The translations under genes were made by a program, and so were the position numbers. Under the pieces are notes generated by a model that had not been told where the DNA came from, did no database searches, and saw only the letters and a list, made by a program, of their open reading frames with translations. A stretch of 13,715 nucleotides of DNA from an uncultured Neisseria sp. (GTDB taxonomy: Bacteria > Pseudomonadota > Gammaproteobacteria > Burkholderiales > Neisseriaceae). The DNA lies in NCBI GenBank assembly GCA_947097615.1, contig CAMURX010000023.1, forward strand, positions 1-13,715. The letters run 5' to 3'. Positions 1 through 6,745 of the stretch are shown in pieces. The first letter of the stretch is position 1; every line of letters begins with the position of its first letter.

Positions 1-1
1 G

Positions 2-1036
2 ACGCAGGCTGCCGTCAGCGAAGTGCGCTTCGAGCCGCTGGGCGTGGTCTTTGCCGTGATGCCGTGGAACTACCCCGTCTGGCAGATACTGCGCTTTGCC
101 GTGCCCGCCCTCTGCGCCGGCAACGCCTGCGCCGTCAAACCCGCCCCCAGCGTCGCCCGCGTCAGCGCCGCCCTGTTTGATTTGGTTTCAGACGGCCTTT
201 CAGACGGCCTCCCCCTGATGCCCGCCTGGCTCAGCCATGCCGATGTAGAACAAGCGATCGCCGCCTGCGACGCCTTCGCCTTCACCGGCTCGGCCGACAC
301 CGGCCGCCGCCTCGCCGCCCTCGCCGCAGGCCGTCTGAAAAAAAGCGTGCTCGAACTGGGCGGCAGCAACGCCTTTATCGTTTTGCCCGACGCCGATTTG
401 GCACAGGCCGCCCGCGACGCCTGCTACTCGCGTTTCCGCGACGCGGGACAATCGTGCAACGCCGCCAAACGCATCATCCTCGCCGAAGAAATCGCCGAAC
501 CCTTTTTGCGCCTTTTCCTCGCCGAGTGCGCCAAACTCAAAAGCGGCGATCCCTTCGACCCCGCCACCACCCTCGCCCCCATGCACCGCAGCGACCTGCG
601 CGACAAAGTCCACGCCCAAGTGCGGGACACCGTGGCGCAGGGCGCAAAACTTTTATGCGGCGGACACATCCCTGCAGGCAGCGGCTTTTTCTACCCCGCC
701 ACCGTGCTCGACCATGTGCCGCCGCACAGCCGCATGTGGCAGGAAGAAGTGTTCGGCCCCGCCGTTGCCGTCGCCCGCGCCCGCGATGCGGAACACGCCG
801 CCGAGCTGGCCGACAACAGCCCCTACGGCCTGGGCGCCAGCATCTACACCGCCGACGAAAGCGCCGCCCGCCGCATGGCCGCATCGCTGCACACCGGCGC
901 CGTCTATATCAACCGCCACACCAGCAGCGACCTGCGCCTGCCCTTCGGCGGCGTGAAAGCCTCCGGCTACGGCCGCGAACTCTCCGAGTTCGGCCTCTAC
1001 GAATTTGTCAACGTCAAAACCTACTGGCAGAAATAA
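2..1036 (+). CDS. NAD(P)-dependent aldehyde dehydrogenase, succinate-semialdehyde type (5' truncated)
   Basis: The frame is already open at position 2 (TQAAVSEVRFEPLG...), so the first ~110 residues lie outside the window; complete family members have about 460 residues. Numbering from the GTG at 23, the visible part contains the PWNYPVW segment of the cofactor-binding fold, the general-base glutamate in VLELGG (E111), the catalytic cysteine in AGQSCNAAKR (C145), and the conserved EEVFGP and PFGG motifs. The RFEPLGVVFAVMPWNYP stretch resembles E. coli Sad/YneI and related succinate-semialdehyde dehydrogenases, which oxidise succinate semialdehyde to succinate; the exact substrate is inference. 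A direct duplication of four codons (SDGL SDGL) at 189-212 is made by two tandem uptake sequences inside the gene. The stop is three bases before the next ATG, so the two genes are probably cotranscribed. Confidence 0.88.
   Translation, partial: TQAAVSEVRFEPLGVVFAVMPWNYPVWQILRFAVPALCAGNACAVKPAPSVARVSAALFDLVSDGLSDGLPLMPAWLSHADVEQAIAACDAFAFTGSADTGRRLAALAAGRLKKSVLELGGSNAFIVLPDADLAQAARDACYSRFRDAGQSCNAAKRIILAEEIAEPFLRLFLAECAKLKSGDPFDPATTLAPMHRSDLRDKVHAQVRDTVAQGAKLLCGGHIPAGSGFFYPATVLDHVPPHSRMWQEEVFGPAVAVARARDAEHAAELADNSPYGLGASIYTADESAARRMAASLHTGAVYINRHTSSDLRLPFGGVKASGYGRELSEFGLYEFVNVKTYWQK
187..210 (-). repeat. Tandem pair of in-gene DNA uptake sequences
   Basis: Two exact AGGCCGTCTGAA 12-mers on the minus strand sit head to tail at 187-198 and 199-210, with no spacer. 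They lie inside the aldehyde dehydrogenase frame, where they read as repeated Ser-Asp-Gly-Leu. A third copy, on the plus strand at 328-339, encodes part of AGRLKK in the same gene. Confidence 0.9.
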
Positions 1037-1039
1037 ACC

Positions 1040-1777
1040 ATGAACAAGAAAAACATCCTTAGCTCAGCCGCCTTCCTCCTCGCCGCCGCGCCCGCATGGG
1101 CGGCGCCGCAAACCGTCTACTTTAACCAGCAGGGACGCCCCACGGAAAACACCGCCGCTATCGCCTACGTGCGCGAATACACCGTGCAGGGCAAACACGC
1201 CCGCGTGCAGGATTTCTACTACCCCTCGCGCAAAAAATATTCCGACCCCTACCAAGCGCCCCTGTCGCAAATCAAACAGTTCGTCCCCCTGCTCGACAGC
1301 GGCACGCTCACCCTCTGGCACTTCAACGGCCGCAAAAAAATGGACGCTCCCTACCACAACGGCAAACCCGACGGCGTATGGACCAACTGGTACAACAACG
1401 GCAGCAAGTCCGCCGTTATGCCCTATAAAAACGGCAAAACCGAAGGCGTCGGCGCGCGCTACTACCAAAACGGCCGCAAAGAAAGCGAAATCGAATTCCA
1501 CGCCGACAAAGCCAACGGCAAATGGAAGCAGTGGTATCCCGACGGCAGCCCGAAAAGCGAAGTGCTGATGAAAGACGACGAGCCCGTCGAAATGGTGTCG
1601 TGGGACGCCAAAGGCCGCCTCACCGCCGAACTGAATTTCGCCGACAAAAAACGCAGCGGCATCATGCTCGAATGGTATGAAAACGGCGCGAAAAAATCCG
1701 AATCCGTCTATCAGGACGACGAACTCATCAGCCGCACCTCCTGGGACGAAAATGGCTTGGAAACCGACCGTTATTGA
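1040..1777 (+). CDS. Secreted MORN-repeat (YwqK-like) protein
   Basis: A 245-residue protein with a clear Sec signal peptide: a KK start, a hydrophobic alanine/leucine core and a likely AWA|A cleavage after residue 21. From about residue 90 it consists of degenerate repeats of roughly 22-24 residues of the form W-x-x-N-G-x-K-x...Y-x-N-G-K-x-x-G (near 92, 116, 140, 164 and 211). These match the MORN_2 repeats of proteins often annotated 'YwqK family antitoxin'. That name is misleading here: no toxin partner is visible, and the signal peptide points to the periplasm or cell surface. It starts 3 bp after the aldehyde dehydrogenase stop, so the two probably share a transcript, which ends at the DUS stem-loop just downstream. 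The biochemical role is unknown. Confidence 0.82.
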   Translation: MNKKNILSSAAFLLAAAPAWAAPQTVYFNQQGRPTENTAAIAYVREYTVQGKHARVQDFYYPSRKKYSDPYQAPLSQIKQFVPLLDSGTLTLWHFNGRKKMDAPYHNGKPDGVWTNWYNNGSKSAVMPYKNGKTEGVGARYYQNGRKESEIEFHADKANGKWKQWYPDGSPKSEVLMKDDEPVEMVSWDAKGRLTAELNFADKKRSGIMLEWYENGAKKSESVYQDDELISRTSWDENGLETDRY

Positions 1778-1788
1778 CACTTGAACGC

Positions 1789-1824
1789 AAGGCCGTCTGA
1801 AAAGAAGAATTCAGACGGCCTTTT
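1789..1824 (+). terminator. DUS inverted-repeat terminator
   Basis: A 13-bp perfect stem, AAGGCCGTCTGAA (1789-1801) paired with its complement at 1810-1822, has an 8-base loop and a T run after it. It lies 11 bp after the MORN protein stop and is built from two opposed uptake sequences, the usual neisserial terminator design. Confidence 0.85.
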
Positions 1825-1894
1825 AAAGATTTCGGACAGAGCACACTGCAACACGCGCTGTACAAACGTTTGAATAAAACAAAAAGGAAACGTT

Positions 1895-2530
1895 ATGGAC
1901 AATCTGATTTGGCTGCTTGTTTTGGTCATGACCGTGGCAATAGTCGTATCCTTGCTGGGCGTTTTTTTACGCAGCCCTTCATTTAAAGGAAAAATGGGAG
2001 AAGCAGCCGTACATTCGCGCCTGGACAGGGAATTAGACGGCAAAACATACACAGAATTTCACGACCTGATTATTCCTTCCCGCAACGGCACCACCCAAAT
2101 CGACCATGTCTACATTTCAAAATACGGCATCTTCGTTGTCGAAACGAAAAACTACACCGGCTGGATTTTCGGCAGCGAAAAACAGGCTCGCTGGACGCAG
2201 GTTGTTTACAAAGAAAAGCATTATTTCCAAAATCCGCTGCGGCAAAACTATGCCCATATCAAAGCGCTGGCCGCACTGCTGAATCTGCCCGACAGCAAAT
2301 TCCATTCGCTGGCGGTGTTTCTCGGCGACTGCGAATTCAAAACCGAAATGCCGCCCAATGTCTGCCGTTTGCGAAGCGCGGCAGAATATATCGAAAGTTT
2401 TCAGACGGCCTTACTGGACGAAAGCCAAATCCAAGCCGCCGTTGCCGTATTGTCGTCCGACGAATATCGGGCGGATAAGGCAAAAATGCGCGAACACACC
2501 GCCCGCCTTCGCGAACGGCACAGGCATTGA
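1895..2530 (+). CDS. Membrane-anchored NERD-domain protein
   Basis: A 211-residue protein with one N-terminal membrane helix (about residues 3-25), then a nuclease-related (NERD) domain from about residue 32. Visible landmarks are GKMGEAAV (35-38), the QIDHV segment with D70, and the IFVVETKNYTGW core with E83 and K85. This is the D...E-x-K pattern of restriction-endonuclease-like folds, followed by NPLRQN at about 113-118. A good ribosome-binding site (AAAGGAAA) precedes ATG. NERD proteins are presumed nucleases or nucleic-acid-binding proteins; a cytoplasmic domain tethered to the inner membrane is inferred from the helix. An uptake sequence on the minus strand (2400-2411) lies in frame and encodes FQTAL. 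The gene stands alone between two DUS terminators. Confidence 0.85.
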   Translation: MDNLIWLLVLVMTVAIVVSLLGVFLRSPSFKGKMGEAAVHSRLDRELDGKTYTEFHDLIIPSRNGTTQIDHVYISKYGIFVVETKNYTGWIFGSEKQARWTQVVYKEKHYFQNPLRQNYAHIKALAALLNLPDSKFHSLAVFLGDCEFKTEMPPNVCRLRSAAEYIESFQTALLDESQIQAAVAVLSSDEYRADKAKMREHTARLRERHRH

Positions 2531-2568
2531 AACGGAAAAGGCCGTCTGAAACAGCCCTTTTCCGTTTT
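2530..2568 (+). terminator. Stem-loop terminator with a single DUS in the loop
   Basis: AAACGGAAAAGG (2530-2541) pairs with CCTTTTCCGTTT (2556-2567), with T residues following. One AGGCCGTCTGAA (2539-2550) spans the stem top and loop, unlike the usual paired-DUS terminators. It begins at the last base of the NERD gene stop codon. Confidence 0.7.
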
Positions 2569-2587
2569 ATCTTCGTTGCAGCCCTGC

Positions 2588-2631
2588 CTTCGGAAACGTC
2601 ACCCGCCTACGCGGGAATGACGTTTCCGAAG
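2588..2631. repeat. dRS3-like palindromic repeat, left copy
   Basis: CTTCGGAAACGTCA (2588-2601) pairs with 2618-2631, and CCCGC (2602-2606) pairs with GCGGG (2611-2615), giving one long hairpin with a 2-base bulge. Positions 2602-2626 are the exact reverse complement of 3111-3135 downstream. The core resembles the neisserial dRS3 element (ATTCCC-N8-GGGAAT), with one arm changed. Confidence 0.65.
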
Positions 2632-2663
2632 CCCTTTTCCACCCCGTCCCGTAAAGGAAAACC

Positions 2664-3098
2664 ATGAAACGCAAAATCCTTATCCTCGCCGCCCTCGCCA
2701 TCTCCTGCGCCGCCCAAGCCGAACCCGGCACGGCCTTCCGCAGCCCCAGCGGCAACATCCACTGCATGGGCGACTACCGCGACATCGATAGCGGCAAAGT
2801 CAGCGCCGGTGTCAGCTGCGAAATCCGCGGCCACCGCGAAAACATCCGCCCCGCGCAAAAACGTCCCGACGACTGCGACCTCGACTGGGGCGACGGTTTC
2901 AGCATCGGTGCCAAAGGCCGCGCCGAAGTCTATTGCCACGGCGATACCGTCGCGCTGGCAAACAGCCGCGTGCTCAAATACGGCGACACCGTACGCGGCC
3001 AAGGCTGGCAGTGCACCAGCCGCCCGAGCGGCATGATGTGCAAAAACCGAAGCGGCCACGGCTTCGACATCAGCCGCGGGCAGCAGAAGCTGTTTTAA
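2664..3098 (+). CDS. Secreted six-cysteine protein, DUF6636-like
   Basis: A 144-residue protein with a signal peptide (MKRK, hydrophobic core, likely AQA|E cleavage after residue 19). The mature part starts with FRSPSGNIHC and has exactly six cysteines (C34, C52, C71, C91, C117, C126), which fits three disulfides in an oxidising periplasm. The FRSPSGNIxC opening, the CxGDTV segment and the C-terminal GHGFDISR segment match what I recall of the DUF6636 family; function unknown. Start chosen at ATG 2664, behind the ribosome-binding site AAAGGAAA. The gene stands alone and is bracketed by dRS3-like repeats in opposite orientation, which could have helped it move or invert; that is inference. Confidence 0.75.
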   Translation: MKRKILILAALAISCAAQAEPGTAFRSPSGNIHCMGDYRDIDSGKVSAGVSCEIRGHRENIRPAQKRPDDCDLDWGDGFSIGAKGRAEVYCHGDTVALANSRVLKYGDTVRGQGWQCTSRPSGMMCKNRSGHGFDISRGQQKLF

Positions 3099-3110
3099 AA
3101 CCCGCTTTCA

Positions 3111-3138
3111 GAAACGTCATTCCCGCGTAGGCGGGAAC
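3111..3138. repeat. dRS3-like repeat, right copy (inverted relative to the left copy)
   Basis: The 25 bases 3111-3135 are the exact reverse complement of 2602-2626. The core at 3119-3138, ATTCCCGCGTAGGCGGGAAC, differs from a perfect dRS3 (ATTCCC-N8-GGGAAT) only in its last base. It lies 12 bp after the six-cysteine protein gene. Confidence 0.7.
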
Positions 3139-3153
3139 GGCCTCAAAACACAC

Positions 3154-3165
3154 AGGCCGTCTGAA
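3154..3165 (+). repeat. Single DNA uptake sequence
   Basis: Exact AGGCCGTCTGAA between the right dRS3-like repeat and the flavin reductase-like gene. It is unpaired, so it is not a terminator. Another single copy at 3767-3778 starts on the last base of the flavin reductase stop codon. Confidence 0.85.
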
Positions 3166-3188
3166 ACCATTGTTCCAAGGAAAACGAA

Positions 3189-3767
3189 ATGATCCGACCC
3201 GTCCCCCTCGAAAAATGCTACCGCCTGCTCAACATCGGCGCGACTGTGCTGGTGTCGGCCGAAGCGGACGGCCGCGCCAACGCGATGGCCGCCGCTTGGG
3301 CGTGCGCGCTCGACTATATGCCCAAGCCCAAAGTGAGCGTGGTGCTCGACAAGGCCGCGTTCACGCGTTCGCTCATCGAGCAAAACGGCCTGTTCGCGCT
3401 GCAAATCCCTGTGGCGCGGCAGGCCGAAACGGTGTTGAAACTCGGCAGCAGCAGCGGGCGCGGCAATCCGCGCAAAATCGAAGAGAGCGGTGCGAAAGCA
3501 TTCAAGCCCGAAGGCTGCCCCGTGCCCCTGATCGAAGGCTGCGCGGGCTGGCTGTTGTGCCGCGTCATGCCCAACGAAACCATGCAACAGGAGCATGACT
3601 TGTTTGTCGGAGAAGTGCTTGCGGCATGGGCGGACGACGTCGTGTTCGACGGCCATTGGCACTTTGAAACTGCGGGCGACGAATGGCGCACGCTGCATTA
3701 TGTGGCGGGCGGCCATTTCTACACCATCGGCGCGCCGCTGACCGTAGCGGGCTACGGCAAAGAGTAA
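3189..3767 (+). CDS. Flavin reductase-like (FMN-binding split-barrel) protein
   Basis: A 192-residue protein of the flavin reductase-like / FMN-binding split-barrel superfamily. The N-terminal pattern (KCYRLLNIGATVLVSA, then NAMAAAWACALDYMPKPKVSVVLD and TRSLIEQNGLFALQIPV) is typical of this family, where the segment binds FMN and the proteins pass electrons from NAD(P)H to flavin or act as flavin-dependent oxidoreductases. The length is normal. The start at ATG 3189 is backed by CAAGGAAAAC upstream. The substrate cannot be told from sequence. No terminator stem follows before the thiG remnant; there is only a single uptake sequence at the stop codon. Confidence 0.8.
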   Translation: MIRPVPLEKCYRLLNIGATVLVSAEADGRANAMAAAWACALDYMPKPKVSVVLDKAAFTRSLIEQNGLFALQIPVARQAETVLKLGSSSGRGNPRKIEESGAKAFKPEGCPVPLIEGCAGWLLCRVMPNETMQQEHDLFVGEVLAAWADDVVFDGHWHFETAGDEWRTLHYVAGGHFYTIGAPLTVAGYGKE

Positions 3768-3790
3768 GGCCGTCTGAATGAATGTTTTGC

Positions 3791-4285
3791 TCAACAGGCT
3801 GCCAAAGCGTACAGGAAGCCGTAACCACCGCGCAGATGGCGCGCGAAGTGTTTGAAACCGATTGGATTAAATTGGAGCTGATTGGCGACGGCGACACGCT
3901 CCAACCCGATGTGTTCCAACTGGTCGAAGCGGCGAAGATTTTGATTTCAGACGGCTTCAAAGTACTGCCCTACTGCACGGAAGACCTCATCGCCTGCCGC
4001 CGCCTGCTCGATGCGGGCTGCGAAGCGCTGATGCCGTGGGCGGCGCCCATCGGCACGGGCTTGGGCGCGGTGCATGCCTATGCCCTGCGTGTGTTGCGCG
4101 AACGTCTGCCCAACACGCCGCTGATTGTCTATGCGGGGCTGGGGCTGCCCTCGCAGGCGGCGCAGGTGATGGAATGGGGCTACGACGGCGTGCTGCTCAA
4201 CACGGCGGTTTCGTGCGCGGGCGACCCCGTGAACATGGCGCAGGCGAGTACGCCGACGGTGGGGCGGCCATTTTGGCATTCTGCA
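3791..4285 (+). pseudogene. thiG: Decayed thiazole synthase fragment (thiG remnant)
   Basis: Reading from [16 protein letters not shown] through [45 protein letters not shown] and [12 protein letters not shown], this is clearly ThiG, the TIM-barrel enzyme that makes the thiazole phosphate of thiamine. The substrate-binding lysine in WIKLE (codon 3869-3871) survives. Three lesions argue against function. About 80 N-terminal residues are missing, homology starting just after an uptake sequence at 3767-3778. About 25 residues are deleted near 4236-4245, joining GDPVNM directly to AQASTPTVG. The normal IxDAGLG motif reads IVYAGLG. The stop codon is also lost, and the frame reads on through a terminator into antisense suhB. 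No ribosome-binding site precedes the first ATG (3782). No other thiamine genes are in the window. Lesion sizes are judged against remembered neisserial ThiG (about 262 residues). Confidence 0.85.
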
Positions 4286-4335
4286 CAAAAAGGCCGTCTG
4301 AAAACAGGTTTTCCTGCTTTCAGACGGCCTTTTGT
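4285..4335. terminator. Convergent DUS terminator between the thiG remnant and suhB
   Basis: AAAAGGCCGTCTGAAA (4288-4303) pairs perfectly with 4318-4333, with A-rich and T-rich ends on either side, so it can work in both directions. A further minus-strand uptake sequence at 4354-4365 overlaps the suhB stop codon. Confidence 0.82.
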
Positions 4336-4354
4336 CTGCCTGCTTCGATGCCGT

Positions 4355-5152
4355 TCAGACGGCCTTTTGTGTGTGGCTGCCGATAATCTGCAAGAGCTGC
4401 GCCAGCACTTTCGGGTTACCCGCGACGATGTTGCCGCTTTCGAGCCAGTTTTGTTCGCCGTCGGTGTCGGTGACGATGGCGCCCGCTTCTTTGGCGATCA
4501 GCGCACCGGCGGCGATGTCCCACGGTTTGAGGTTGAATTCGAAGAAGGCGTCGAAGCGTCCGGCGGCCAGCGAGCATAAATCCAGCGAGGCCGCGCCTTC
4601 GCGGCGCGCGCCTGCGGTTTTGGCCATGATGTCTTTCAGGATGGCGAGATAGGTGTCGGCGATGCTTTGGTCGACAACGGGAAAGCCCGTGCCGATCAGG
4701 CATTGGTTGAGCTCGATGCGGTTGGCAACGCGGATGCGGCGGTCGTTGAGCAGCGCGCCCTTGCCGCGCGAGGCCATATAGAGGTCGTTGCGCTCGGGCG
4801 CGTAAACCAGGGCTTCCTGTATCTGGCCTTTGTGCAGCAGCGCCATGGAAACGGCGTATTGCGGATGGCCGTGCAGATAGTTGGTCGTGCCGTCGAGCGG
4901 GTCGATGATCCATTCGTATTCGGCTTTGGGGTTACCGAGGCTGCCGCCTTCTTCGGCGGTGATTTTGTGTTGGGGATAGGCTTCGAGCAGGGTTTCGACG
5001 ATGATGCTTTCGGCGGTTTTGTCGATGTCAGAGACGAAGTCGTTGAAGGCTTTGCTCTCGGCTTTGACGCGACCGAGGTCTTTGGAGGCGCGTATCATCA
5101 TATCGCCCGCTTTGCGGGCGGCTTTGAAGGCGGTGTTGAGGACGGGGTTCAT
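4355..5152 (-). CDS. suhB: Inositol-1-monophosphatase family protein SuhB
   Basis: A 265-residue protein, the usual length (E. coli SuhB has 267). It has the metal-binding EE pair in ITAEEGG (E67/E68), the signature DPLDGT (84-89) with D84 and D87, and the C-terminal WDIAAG (D212), which together form the Mg2+-dependent phosphatase site. SuhB hydrolyses inositol 1-phosphate in vitro; in E. coli it also acts in ribosomal RNA antitermination, and whether that holds here is inference. The start has a strong minus-strand ribosome-binding site (GAAGGAAAGCT before ATG). The last three residues and stop (K-A-V-TGA) are encoded by an uptake sequence, so the gene end coincides with a DUS. It is transcribed divergently from trmJ. 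Confidence 0.93.
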   Translation of the reverse strand: MNPVLNTAFKAARKAGDMMIRASKDLGRVKAESKAFNDFVSDIDKTAESIIVETLLEAYPQHKITAEEGGSLGNPKAEYEWIIDPLDGTTNYLHGHPQYAVSMALLHKGQIQEALVYAPERNDLYMASRGKGALLNDRRIRVANRIELNQCLIGTGFPVVDQSIADTYLAILKDIMAKTAGARREGAASLDLCSLAAGRFDAFFEFNLKPWDIAAGALIAKEAGAIVTDTDGEQNWLESGNIVAGNPKVLAQLLQIIGSHTQKAV

Positions 5153-5176
5153 AGCTTTCCTTCGGTGGAGGGGAAA

Positions 5177-5188
5177 AGGCCGTCTGAA
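5177..5188 (+). repeat. Single DNA uptake sequence in the suhB leader
   Basis: Exact AGGCCGTCTGAA, unpaired, 25 bp upstream of the suhB start codon. Confidence 0.85.
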
Positions 5189-5280
5189 AACGGCAAATTG
5201 TGAAAGAACGTATCTTTGCGGGCGGCGGCGGTTTTGTGTGAAAATGCGCGCCTTTTTCCGCAGCCGCGAAAAAGCGGCGG

Positions 5281-5286
5281 ATTATA
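5281..5286 (-). promoter_or_regulatory. Candidate -10 element of suhB
   Basis: Read on the minus strand this is TATAAT, a perfect -10 hexamer. It would give a leader of about 120 bases before the suhB ATG. No good -35 hexamer lies 16-18 bp upstream, so the call is tentative. Confidence 0.3.
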
Positions 5287-5350
5287 CGCAATACAGGCAC
5301 GACTAGCTACGGCGCTTTGCGTTTCCCATGCCGGGCAAGCGCCTGTTTTT

Positions 5351-5394
5351 GCTTTCAGACGGCCTCGGGCAAACCAAGAAGGCCGTCTGAAAGC
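5351..5394. repeat. DUS inverted pair in the trmJ leader
   Basis: GCTTTCAGACGGCCT (5351-5365) and its exact complement at 5380-5394 form a 15-bp stem with a 14-base loop, ending 23 bp before the trmJ ATG. No T run follows the plus-strand stem, so it is probably not an efficient terminator for trmJ. It could form an RNA hairpin in the leader. Confidence 0.7.
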
Positions 5395-5417
5395 CCATCC
5401 CACGGACACCAGCCACC

Positions 5418-6221
5418 ATGACCCCCGCCGCCCCCGCTTGTCTCGACAACATCAGCGTCGTCCTCACCCGCACTAGCCACCCCGCCAACATCGGCTCTGC
5501 CGCCCGCGCCATGAAAACCATGGGGCTGACCCGCCTCGTCCTCGTCGCCCCCAATCTCATGGCCACGCCCATGACCCCCGAACCGCCCGTTTTCGATCCG
5601 CAAAACCCTCAAGATTTCGTTCTGCCCGAAGAAAGCCGCATCCTCGCCTCCGGCGCCGCCGACGTCCTCGACGCCGCCCGCATCACCGCCACGCTGGACG
5701 AAGCCCTTGCCGACACCGTTGTCAGCTGCGCCCTCACCAGCCGCAAACGCGAGCTCACCGCCCCGCTGCAAACCCCGCGCCAGCTCACCCCCGAAATCCT
5801 GCAAAGCGCCCGCGCCGGACAACAAACCGCCCTCGTCTTCGGCAACGAAACCTTCGGCCTGAGCATCGAAGAAGTGCAAAGCTGCAACCGCCTGATGACC
5901 ATCGCCGGCAACCCCGCCTACTTCTCCCTCAACCTCGCCCAGGCCGTGCAGGTCGTCTCCTACGAAATCTACAGCCAAACCGACGCCGACCTCTCCCACC
6001 TCGTCCCGCCCAAACACCCCGCCACCCACGAACAAATCACCGGCATGAGCGCCCACATGGCCGAACTGATGGACGGCATCGGCTTCTTCAACCGCCGCAA
6101 CGGCGAACGCATTATCCGCCGCCTGCACAACCTCTTCGCCCGCGCCAAGCCCGAAACCGAAGACATCGATCTTTTGCGCGGCTTCTTCAACACCGTCAGA
6201 AAACGGATCGACGGAAAATAA
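5418..6221 (+). CDS. trmJ: tRNA (cytidine/uridine-2'-O-)-methyltransferase TrmJ
   Basis: A 267-residue SPOUT-class enzyme that uses S-adenosylmethionine to 2'-O-methylate position 32 of tRNAs. Landmarks are VVLTRTSHPANIGSAARAM (14-32), LVLVAPN (40-46), the knot motif VFGNETFGLS (140-149, with E144) and NPAYFSLNLAQAVQVVSYE (165-183), in the right order for the TrmH/TrmJ family. The C-terminal tail (RRLHNLFARAKPETEDI...) is the family extension. Start at ATG 5418 gives the expected N-terminus, although the ribosome-binding site is poor. The last 123 bp are repeated at 11442-11564, downstream of the bacteriocin island: this gene is intact, the downstream piece is the relic. A strong DUS terminator follows. 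Confidence 0.93.
   Translation: MTPAAPACLDNISVVLTRTSHPANIGSAARAMKTMGLTRLVLVAPNLMATPMTPEPPVFDPQNPQDFVLPEESRILASGAADVLDAARITATLDEALADTVVSCALTSRKRELTAPLQTPRQLTPEILQSARAGQQTALVFGNETFGLSIEEVQSCNRLMTIAGNPAYFSLNLAQAVQVVSYEIYSQTDADLSHLVPPKHPATHEQITGMSAHMAELMDGIGFFNRRNGERIIRRLHNLFARAKPETEDIDLLRGFFNTVRKRIDGK
6099..6221 (+). repeat. Direct repeat, upstream copy (3' end of trmJ)
   Basis: This segment matches 11442-11564 without gaps, with 10 differences by eye in 123 bases (about 92% identity). The differences cluster at both ends: GAA versus TCC near the start and four changes in the last five sense codons. Both copies end at an in-frame TAA and are followed about 20 bp later by a DUS stem-loop. Confidence 0.9.
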
Positions 6222-6236
6222 CGCAGAGGTAGATAA

Positions 6237-6284
6237 GGCAGAGGCCGTCTGAAAACCTATCGGGCTTTTCAGACGGCCTCTGCC
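6237..6284 (+). terminator. DUS terminator of trmJ
   Basis: A 19-bp perfect stem (6237-6255 with 6266-6284) is built on opposed AGGCCGTCTGAA copies, with a 10-base loop and GTTTGT after it. It marks the last host-dialect uptake sequence before the island. Confidence 0.85.
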
Positions 6285-6325
6285 GTTTGTCAGTGGTGTG
6301 AAACTTAGATTCTATCCGGTACAGC

Positions 6326-6745
6326 TCATACTTTTTTATCTTGCAGTAGTTCTTTTAAAAACGCATTTTTTTTGCAGCAGCGAAATTTTTTCTTTTTCAT
6401 GCTGTAATTCCTGCTTCAGTTTATCAATTTCAGCAGCAAGCGCATCGTTGCCGTAGTAGTTGTTGTGGTTGTGGTAGAAATTCCAGCCCGCCTGGTGCGG
6501 CGAGTTGGAGAAATCGCTGCTGCCGTTCACAGAAAGCAGCACACTTTTATCTTCATGTTCCAGCAATTCATTCACATCCACTTTTAGGATTTGGACAAGC
6601 TGTTGCAGCTTTTCAATTTTAGGCTGGATTTCTCCCCGCTCGATACGCGCATAGGTGGTGGGGAAATTTCCATTAGAGCGGCAATATACTCTTGCGTTAA
6701 GTCTTGTTCGCGCCGCAATGCGCGGACTTTTTTAAAATCAAGCAT
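6326..6745 (-). pseudogene. Frameshifted XRE-family helix-turn-helix regulator
   Basis: From ATG at 6745 (ribosome-binding site GAAGGAAAAAACC) the frame reads MLDFKKVRALRREQDLTQEY then IAALMEIS, the first half of a helix-turn-helix. A frame change at the C4 tract (plus-strand G 6660-6663) is then needed to continue as TTYARIERGEIQPKIEKLQQ followed by LVQILKVDVNELLEHED and a middle section rich in Asn, His and Tyr. A second shift is suggested at an A8 tract (plus-strand T 6366-6373). Reading it as A7 continues the amphipathic helix as KNAFLKELLQDKKV with a stop at 6326; as written it ends RTTAR with a stop at 6336. Repaired, it would be about 139 residues: an HTH plus C-terminal coiled coil, a plausible repressor of the divergent bacteriocin operon. 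Both lesions are in homopolymers, so sequencing error is an alternative. Confidence 0.75.

Noticed and set aside
454..1062. Arg/Pro/His-rich 202-aa frame inside the aldehyde dehydrogenase gene
   Set aside because: Low-complexity out-of-frame shadow typical of GC-rich DNA; the overlapping frame carries real ALDH motifs.
1064..1780. 238-aa antisense frame opposite the MORN-repeat gene
   Set aside because: Ala/Val/Phe-biased composition from the codon pattern of the sense gene, with no recognisable motif.
5355..6128. 257-aa antisense frame opposite trmJ
   Set aside because: Gly/Val/Ala/Asp-rich mirror of a GC-rich gene; the sense frame has all TrmJ motifs.
6366..6373. A8 tract as a proven phase-variation switch
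   Set aside because: Eight bases is short for confident slipped-strand switching, and a second frameshift exists in the same gene; decay or sequencing error is equally likely, so it is only noted under the regulator.
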